Below, piece by piece: positions 58,245 through 64,000 of a stretch of 64,000 nt of DNA. This DNA is from Mercurialis annua (lineage: Eukaryota; Streptophyta; Magnoliopsida; Malpighiales; Euphorbiaceae). Both the position numbers and the translations under genes were made by a program. The DNA is taken from assembly GCF_937616625.2 (NCBI RefSeq), contig NC_065570.1:71637665-71701664 (forward strand), written 5' to 3'. The notes below the pieces were generated by a model, which had not been told where the DNA came from, did no database searches, and saw nothing but the letters and a program-made list of their open reading frames with translations. Within the stretch, counting starts at the first letter, position 1; each line of letters begins with the position of its first letter.

Positions 58245-58251
58245 TATAAAA
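58245..58251 (+). promoter_or_regulatory. Possible TATA box for the long APRT transcript
   Basis: TATAAAA lies 116 bp upstream of the first ATG (58367) and directly after the Stowaway element. In this A+T-rich context it is only a candidate. A shorter transcript could start inside intron 1 to make the cytosolic form. Confidence 0.4.
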
Positions 58252-58366
58252 CATAAATGAATTTTGCTTTGCCTGCAAATAGAAACTGCAAGTATCACAC
58301 CATAATGCACATTGACAGTCACTTTCACTCAATTAAGTTGACCCAAAACAATCAACAAAAAGAATC

Positions 58367-58520
58367 ATGCTAAGAACTCTTCTCCTCCGCACCCCACCTT
58401 CGATTTCTCATTTGCAACAGCCAAGTAGATCGCCGATCACCAGCACCGGACAACAACCACCCTCAATTTCTTTGCGGAATTACCATCTTGCCCACCCTTC
58501 TCTCCGTTGTTTTGCTCACG
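58367..58520 (+). CDS. Alternative first exon encoding a transit-peptide-like N-terminus
   Basis: The exon encodes 51 residues plus one base: [20 protein letters not shown] followed by more Ser, Pro and Arg. It has no acidic residues, as expected of a plastid or mitochondrial targeting peptide. The donor is G|GTATGT. Joining to the acceptor at 58703 (TTTAG|AG) restores the APRT frame and adds about 17 residues before Met 58753. Other nearby AG acceptors closer to the ATG would run into TAA, which supports this choice. Confidence 0.7.
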
Positions 58521-60979
58521 GTATGTAACTCGTTTAAGTTTGGTAAATTACGATTAACCGAAGATAATTAGGCAGAGGGCAAATTAGTCCATATAGAAAA
58601 AAAAAGAAAATTTAACCCGATTGGTCAAAATTGAAATTACGCGTCCATAACTCATTTGCTCTCGCCTCTTTCCCTCTTACTAATAATCTGAGCTGAGTTT
58701 AGAGCGAGTAGAAACTGAGTCACAGCAGCCGCGGCAGCAGAATAAAGAAGAAATGGCTTCTCAAGAAGAGAAAGATAATCGCATTGAGAGAATCTCTGCT
58801 TCAATTAGAATCATCCCTGACTTTCCTAAACCAGGTTTTTCTTTTTCTTCTCAATTTCACTTGATTCCGTTGATTTTTAATTTTTAAATGCTTCTTAATT
58901 TTTTTTAAATGATTTTTGGCTGCTAGGGATTTTATTTCAGGATATAACAACTTTGCTGCTAGATACAAAGGCGTTTAAGGATACAATTGATCTGTTTGTT
59001 GAGAGGTACAAAGACAAAGACATCTCTGTTGTTGCAGGTTTGTCTTTATTTATAATGATTCTGTACTGTTTAGGTTTAGTGTATTAGTCACAGATTTTGT
59101 ATGTATTCTGTTAACGAAATATGGAATTGACGTGGTACTTAGGTGTGGAAGCAAGAGGTTTTATATTTGGCCCTCCTATTGCATTGGCTATTGGGGCAAA
59201 GTTTGTCCCCATGAGGAAACCTAATAAGCTGCCTGGTATATTTCTTACTTCGCTTTTTATCCGGTACATACTTCTTGAAGTTGTTATACAGGAGATACTC
59301 GCTGTTTGGTTAATTCGGTTGTGACATTTTATATTGATCACAGATAAGATAGGTTTGTAATTATCGTCTATGTAGCACCAAAGCTTCTCAAATTCTAAGT
59401 TTTAGTGTTTTATTTCTGTTTTCATAAATACTTATGAAATCTTGAAACTCTATATTTATATCTATTATTGTGAAATATGTCGTTTTGCCATTTTTGGTTC
59501 TGCATTTCTCGTTTCATCGCTTTCATGCTGTATAGATTTTCATTTTACGAGTTATGCTTTTAGTGCTTGATAATTTCCACTTTTCAGGGGCGGTTATTTC
59601 GGAGGAATACTCATTGGAATATGGAACAGACAAAATTGAAATGCATGTTGGTGCTGTACAAGCAGGAGAGCGTGCGTTGGTTATAGATGATCTCATTGCG
59701 ACTGGTGGCACTTTATGTGCTGCAATCAGACTTCTCGGTAATGATGTCAAGCTATAGGCTACTTCTCTATTGGTGTTATATGTGTCTATATTGTTCAATA
59801 TCTATCCCTTTTGCCAGAAAGGGGCTTGCTTCAAAGATTAGATGAAATAAATCGTTTGATTAGAGACTTAGCGGTTGAAATGTCACAAAAAAGGACAATC
59901 TGATCAGAAGTTAGGACCGTCTGCATAACATCATTTGTTTACACAAGTGATGGAAGTTTTCTTTTGGTTTAATATACTCGCCTCTTATCTGTTGGTTTGC
60001 TCACCCATAAATGAGAGCATATCAAGTTATTTCCAGTTCATGAATGGCATTAACCATTGGTTGTTCTATTTTGTTCTGTGAGGGTATGCATCTTCATATA
60101 GTAATATTTTTTTACCTTTCATTGCAGAGCGTGTTGGGGTACATATTGTGGAATGCGCTTGTGTCATTGAATTACCAGAATTGAAGGTATGTTCATAAAT
60201 TTGCATCACACTAATGTCTAAAGCATTAGCAATCAATAATATAATTAGTTGTTAATAAAAATTGCTTGATCGGAGAGCTTACATTCTATCATTCTAGTGT
60301 TATTTTTTTCTCTGTGTTATTGTTATTGTCATCTATTACCAACAATCTGGTTTTCAACATGACCCTGAACTTCTTACAGCCTGAGGATATTGGAGGATAT
60401 ATTTACACTTTATCAGCATATCCTGCAATTTTCTGTCAATCATTTTGGCATTTATGATTAATATGACTATCAGCTGCATTATCAGTATCACTTTCTCCCT
60501 GTGCATGTTTAATTTTCTTGTGCCTTTAACTTTGTTGCTTTACTAAAAATGACGTGCTATAATATTTAAATCCTCGGCAATGTTGTGGACTGAAGCTGCC
60601 TCATAATCTCTGCATGTTATAAAACTTAATGCGTGTTTGGTTCAGCTGTTTCAATATGAATAGCTGACTGTTGATATAACTTTCTTAAATATTCAGATGC
60701 AACTACTGTCCATACTAAAATATGCCCCCGTTGTAGCAAATTGATAGGCTGATTTGGTTTTACACAGACTATAAAATTTAGTTTTTTGTTAAGATTGTAC
60801 TAACTACTAACCACCTATAATACTCTTATAAAATAAGTAACTCGTCAGCAATGACAAAGTATTTAAGCAATTTTCTTTTGTGTCAGTTTGATCTACAAGT
60901 GAGCTTTTGTTGTTGATTCCAGGGTCGGGACAGGTTAGGGCAAACACCACTGTTTGTTCTCGTAAGCAACTCTGCTTGA
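58367..60979 (+). CDS. APT1: Adenine phosphoribosyltransferase, probable organelle and cytosol forms
   Basis: Converts adenine and PRPP to AMP plus pyrophosphate (purine salvage; in plants it also takes cytokinin bases). The exons after the transit exon are 58703-58834 (coding from ATG 58753 in the short form), 58927-59037, 59143-59235, 59588-59737, 60128-60186 and 60923-60979; all introns are GT..AG. From 58753 the product is exactly 183 aa, the cytosolic plant APT length. It contains the PRPP-binding motif [11 protein letters not shown] (127-137), [20 protein letters not shown] (66-85) and [13 protein letters not shown] (98-110). An upstream ATG at 58367, spliced in frame from 58520 to 58703, gives 251 aa with a transit-like extension, as in Arabidopsis APT1. 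The acceptor at 58709 would also keep frame. At the position of Arabidopsis Lys in LPGKVISEE there is Ala (97). Confidence 0.93.
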
Positions 60980-61226
60980 TTTTGATGTTTCCATTTTGGT
61001 GGGAACCTGTATTTCTGCAAGCGACAAATTGCTAGCGCACTGCTAAAGATTTCCAACCTGAAGGATTGGAGTGGACGCAGTGCGACGACTCTTTTATACC
61101 CCTTCATTGTTTTTCTTTCTTAGACTGAACTCTAATTTTTAATGTTATTGGATTGTCTGCAAAATATTGAATTTCAATTGGCTTGAAGATGAATTCTTTC
61201 CTTTAGGTCAGAGATGTCAATTAAAT
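60980..61226. other. Probable APRT 3' untranslated region
   Basis: Sequence following the APRT stop codon. The minus-strand 74-codon frame here is a shadow. Confidence 0.4.
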
Positions 61227-61229
61227 TAA

Positions 61230-61574
61230 TGCACTGTTTGAATTGATAAATTTTGAATTTATGGATTTAAAGTTTATGAAATATGAAATCTATAGATTTC
61301 GAAATTGAATAGATCCTAATCGATTTATAGGGATACTTTTGAAATTAAAAAATATCATAACAATCTATTATCATGTATAAAAAATGGTGGATTTTAACTT
61401 TTTGACCTTTTAAATTGAAAACTAAATAAAGGATTTTAGAGGATGGGTGATTTTGACGTTCCATAATTTTTCATCACTTTTTTATTATACCAAACTGTGA
61501 ATTTTGCTTAAATCCATTGATCGTGTAGAATTCATAGATTTGATCATCCGAATGTCTGCAATTCAAACGGTGCC
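61230..61574. mobile_element. PIF/Harbinger-like (Tourist) MITE
   Basis: A 345-bp element with ends TGCACTGTTTGAATTG and the inverse of GGCACCGTTTGAATTG, flanked by the trinucleotide TAA (61227-61229 and 61575-61577), as expected of Harbinger insertions. The arms contain further inverted similarity (AATTTATGGATTTAA with TTAAATCCATTGAT). Confidence 0.65.
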
Positions 61575-61577
61575 TAA

Positions 61578-62882
61578 AGTAATTACTATTATTATAACTA
61601 TAATTGCAAATGATTTAATTTATTAATTTTTTATAAAAATTGTTATAATGATAAAATGTAGTTTTTAATTTTAAATAATTTATATTAGAAATAAATTGAG
61701 AGATTAAAAAGAATATTTTTGATTTGTTTTGATGATATAGTCATCCGAATATTTAAAAAATGTTTATCACGTTAACGTTCCAATCATCAATACATAAGCT
61801 AGTATCCATTTTTAAATAAAAAAAATTGATTTATTGATATTTTTTCACGTGGTAATTTTTTTTAAATTAGATGGCCACATAAGCAAAATAAAATTGGAAA
61901 TTTTTTTATGAATAAAAGTTAAAATTTGATGACCTTGAAGAAATAAACTAATACTTGATATACTTTTTAAAATAATTTTAAAGTTTAGTTATCCAAAAAG
62001 TATTTAACACCATCTTTATTTGAGGGTTTAGGTTAATTTTTTATTTTAATTTAACTGACATTAGTAATTAATAATATATTTTAATGAATTTGATATATTC
62101 TATTTTTGAAATTATAAAAAATTTAAATTAATTGAAGGAATAGTTATAATATTTAACACATGTTAATTTCATTTTTTAATATACGCGCAGAATCTTTAAC
62201 CGGTTAAGTGTTAACCACAAAACTACACTTAGTTTTAAAAATACACTTTAAACACAAGAATTTCATCTTGACCTATTAAAATCACTTTTTACCCTTGTGT
62301 TTTTACCTATAACGATATATTTTTGATACATATTTAATACCTCAAAAAATATATTGCTTATATACCTTTGATACATCTTTAATACAGAGTGGGCAAAACG
62401 ATAATTTTTTACATTTTTACTTTTACCTATAAAAGATCTTAGATACATATTTGAGACCTTAAGAATTACATCGCTAGTACGTTTTAATACATATCTGATA
62501 TGAAACGGACAAAGCAAAAACTTTTATGTGCCAAATGTAGACTTTTACATACTGGGTGAAAACATTTTAAGTGTTGAGTGGAATTGCTTTAGAGAAAACG
62601 TCTTACTAAATTTTTTGGCTCTTTTTAATCATCTTTAAATTTACAATAAAGAAATATGAAGAGCGTAATGCAAGTAGTGTTCTCCAAGTTATAGAGAAAA
62701 AATTGTCTAAAAGAGAAAAAGCTCAATTTTTTTTCGGTTTTGAGGGTGGAAGACGGCCGAAAATCATCTTCTATGTTTGTTTATTTTTATGTTTTTATGT
62801 TTCGAATAAATTGCTTTGTTTATTAAAATTTATGTGTGGCTTTAATGTGTTTTTGGTTGTGTAAATTAAGGCTGGTTTGATA
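61578..62882. other. Intergenic A+T-rich spacer with imperfect repeats
   Basis: No gene supported. 62270-62520 has several spaced variants of ATACATATTTAATACCTC and GATACATCTTTAATAC. Similar words lie next to the (TA)n run at 57085-57150, so both may be fragments of one unidentified repeat family. Confidence 0.45.
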
Positions 62883-62890
62883 CTCCTTGG

Positions 62891-63162
62891 TAGTGTTTTA
62901 AAAATCGGACCGGACCGGCCGGTCGGACCGGTTGAACCGCGAACCGGTCAGTGGTCCGGTCTGAAAAGGTGAAAAACCGGATCTTTTAATTGGACCGGGC
63001 TGAACCAGATTGAACCGGTAAAAAAACGGGTGTTGGACCGGTTGAACCGGTAAAAAACCGGTTAACCAGAATTTTTTTCAGTTTTTTTAATTTATTAAAC
63101 CGGTTGAACCGGAAACCGGTGGCCTCTCCGGTTCGGCCACCGGTTCGGTTTTTAAGACACTG
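62891..63162. mobile_element. hAT-type MITE rich in CCGG words
   Basis: A 272-bp element flanked by a perfect 8-bp duplication CTCCTTGG (62883-62890 and 63163-63170). The ends TAGTGTTTTAAAAA and the inverse of CAGTGTCTTAAAAA fit hAT elements. The interior is many copies of ACCGGTT, GGACCGG and GAACCGG in both orientations, giving strong self-complementarity. The 75-codon minus frame over it is spurious. Confidence 0.88.
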
Positions 63163-63170
63163 CTCCTTGG

Positions 63171-64000
63171 ATATATCAAGATTATTTCGCGATCTTTTAA
63201 CTTTTAATTTCATGTCTCTTGATTAAGGGATGAGATTTATTCATTTGCTTTCTTGCCAGCGCTACAAAAAGCTCATGCCTTAGCGCCATACTACTGTTGT
63301 GACGCCTTTCCTTTGGGTTCGTAGAGTCGAGTTTTCCATTTACCCACAACGAAGGAGCCTCCTCCCACTAAGATTTTAGTATGATTCCAATCTCATCTCT
63401 TGAGCTGTATCTATAACTTATGAAAATTACGACAACATTTTATTTTCTTGATTTGTTCACCATTTTATGCTCATTTGATAATGTATGTTGAATTTTTTTG
63501 AAGAGTCAATGTTTTCAGTTCGATCAAACTCTAGCAATTATTTGGTTTTCACTTTTAAAAATTTGTAAGGTGACAAACGATCGAAATATTTATCTCTTAG
63601 TATGAAAATTTCTGCTATGCTTTATCAAAGGATTTTTTTTCTATGCCTGATCATTAAATACATCCTGAATTCGTACTATAACTGTTTTGTGACACTTCTA
63701 ATTTGAGTTTAATACAAAAATATACTTTCAAAAAGAAAGTATACAAAAGCAAATTGAAGACTACCTAAAATTCAACCAAAGCCCTTAAATGTTAAAAGGT
63801 TCAAATTAGTAGAGCAATTCACCTTCCATTCCTCAAGTAAACCTAACCATTGGGATTTTTTAATTCATTTATTTCTGGAAATCAACTAATTGATGGGAAA
63901 TCGATCAACTCAACTAACAGGTATTTAGTAACGTAACTTATTATTTAATGTAAAAATTTAGGAATATTTTTTGTTGATTAGTTTGATAACTAAATTAAAC
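63171..64000. other. Intergenic spacer to the window end
   Basis: No supported gene, RNA gene or element ends. Confidence 0.5.

Noticed and set aside
59111..59341. 76-codon minus-strand frame within APRT, and similarly 59523-59798
   Set aside because: Antisense shadows of APRT exons 4 and 5.
1..64000. tRNA, rRNA or organelle DNA insertions
   Set aside because: Apart from the tRNA-like heads of the two SINE copies, no complete cloverleaf sequence, rRNA segment or plastid/mitochondrial gene was recognised by reading; a covariance-model scan would settle this.

Overview
The window is nuclear DNA of a flowering plant, most likely a eudicot. The evidence is intron-split genes of plant-specific families (QWRF, LOB-domain, ZAT-type zinc finger), A+T-rich intergenic DNA, and many plant transposon types. 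The species cannot be named from the sequence alone.

Four protein-coding genes are supported. (1) 7843-13476, plus strand: a six-exon QWRF-motif microtubule-associated protein of 657 aa. (2) 18797-19529, minus strand: a two-exon class II LOB-domain transcription factor of the LBD37/38/39 type, 202 aa. (3) 36025-36801, minus strand: an intronless two-finger C2H2 repressor of the ZAT10/STZ type, 258 aa. (4) 58367-60979, plus strand: adenine phosphoribosyltransferase. Its 183-aa cytosolic form is encoded in six exons, and an upstream exon can add a transit-peptide-like N-terminus to give a 251-aa form. The four genes are functionally unrelated, as is usual in a plant genome; there is no operon or cluster. 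All exon joins were inferred by splicing the sequence by eye and checking reading frame and family alignment.

The rest is intergenic DNA dominated by transposons. The largest is a complete, very young, non-autonomous LTR retrotransposon on the minus strand (38272-47481). It has near-identical 2.4-kb LTRs, a 5-bp target duplication (TTCGC), an initiator-Met tRNA primer site and a polypurine tract. Inside is one gag-like ORF with a long acidic repeat and no recognisable pol. Its LTRs carry an array of 16-bp near-palindromes (8 copies in one LTR, 7 in the other).

Around it lies a dense set of short foldback elements for which ends and target duplications can be read directly. They include Stowaway (TA) elements at 2090, 4837, 17771, 32327, 33064, 33333 and 57942. 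Mutator-type elements (9-10 bp duplications) lie at 4072, 18256, 26949, 28356, 30945, 37067, 48154 and 50565. hAT-type elements (8 bp) lie at 2801, 5688, 6193 and 62891, and a Harbinger-like one at 61230. A tRNA-derived SINE occurs twice (1825 and 53736). One Stowaway ends 7 bp from the likely TATA box of the APRT gene, and one Mutator MITE lies in the upstream region of the ZAT10-like gene. The most unusual single element is a 2.2-kb Mutator-type foldback (28356-30544) whose core is a long degenerate array of GATAAT-like words.
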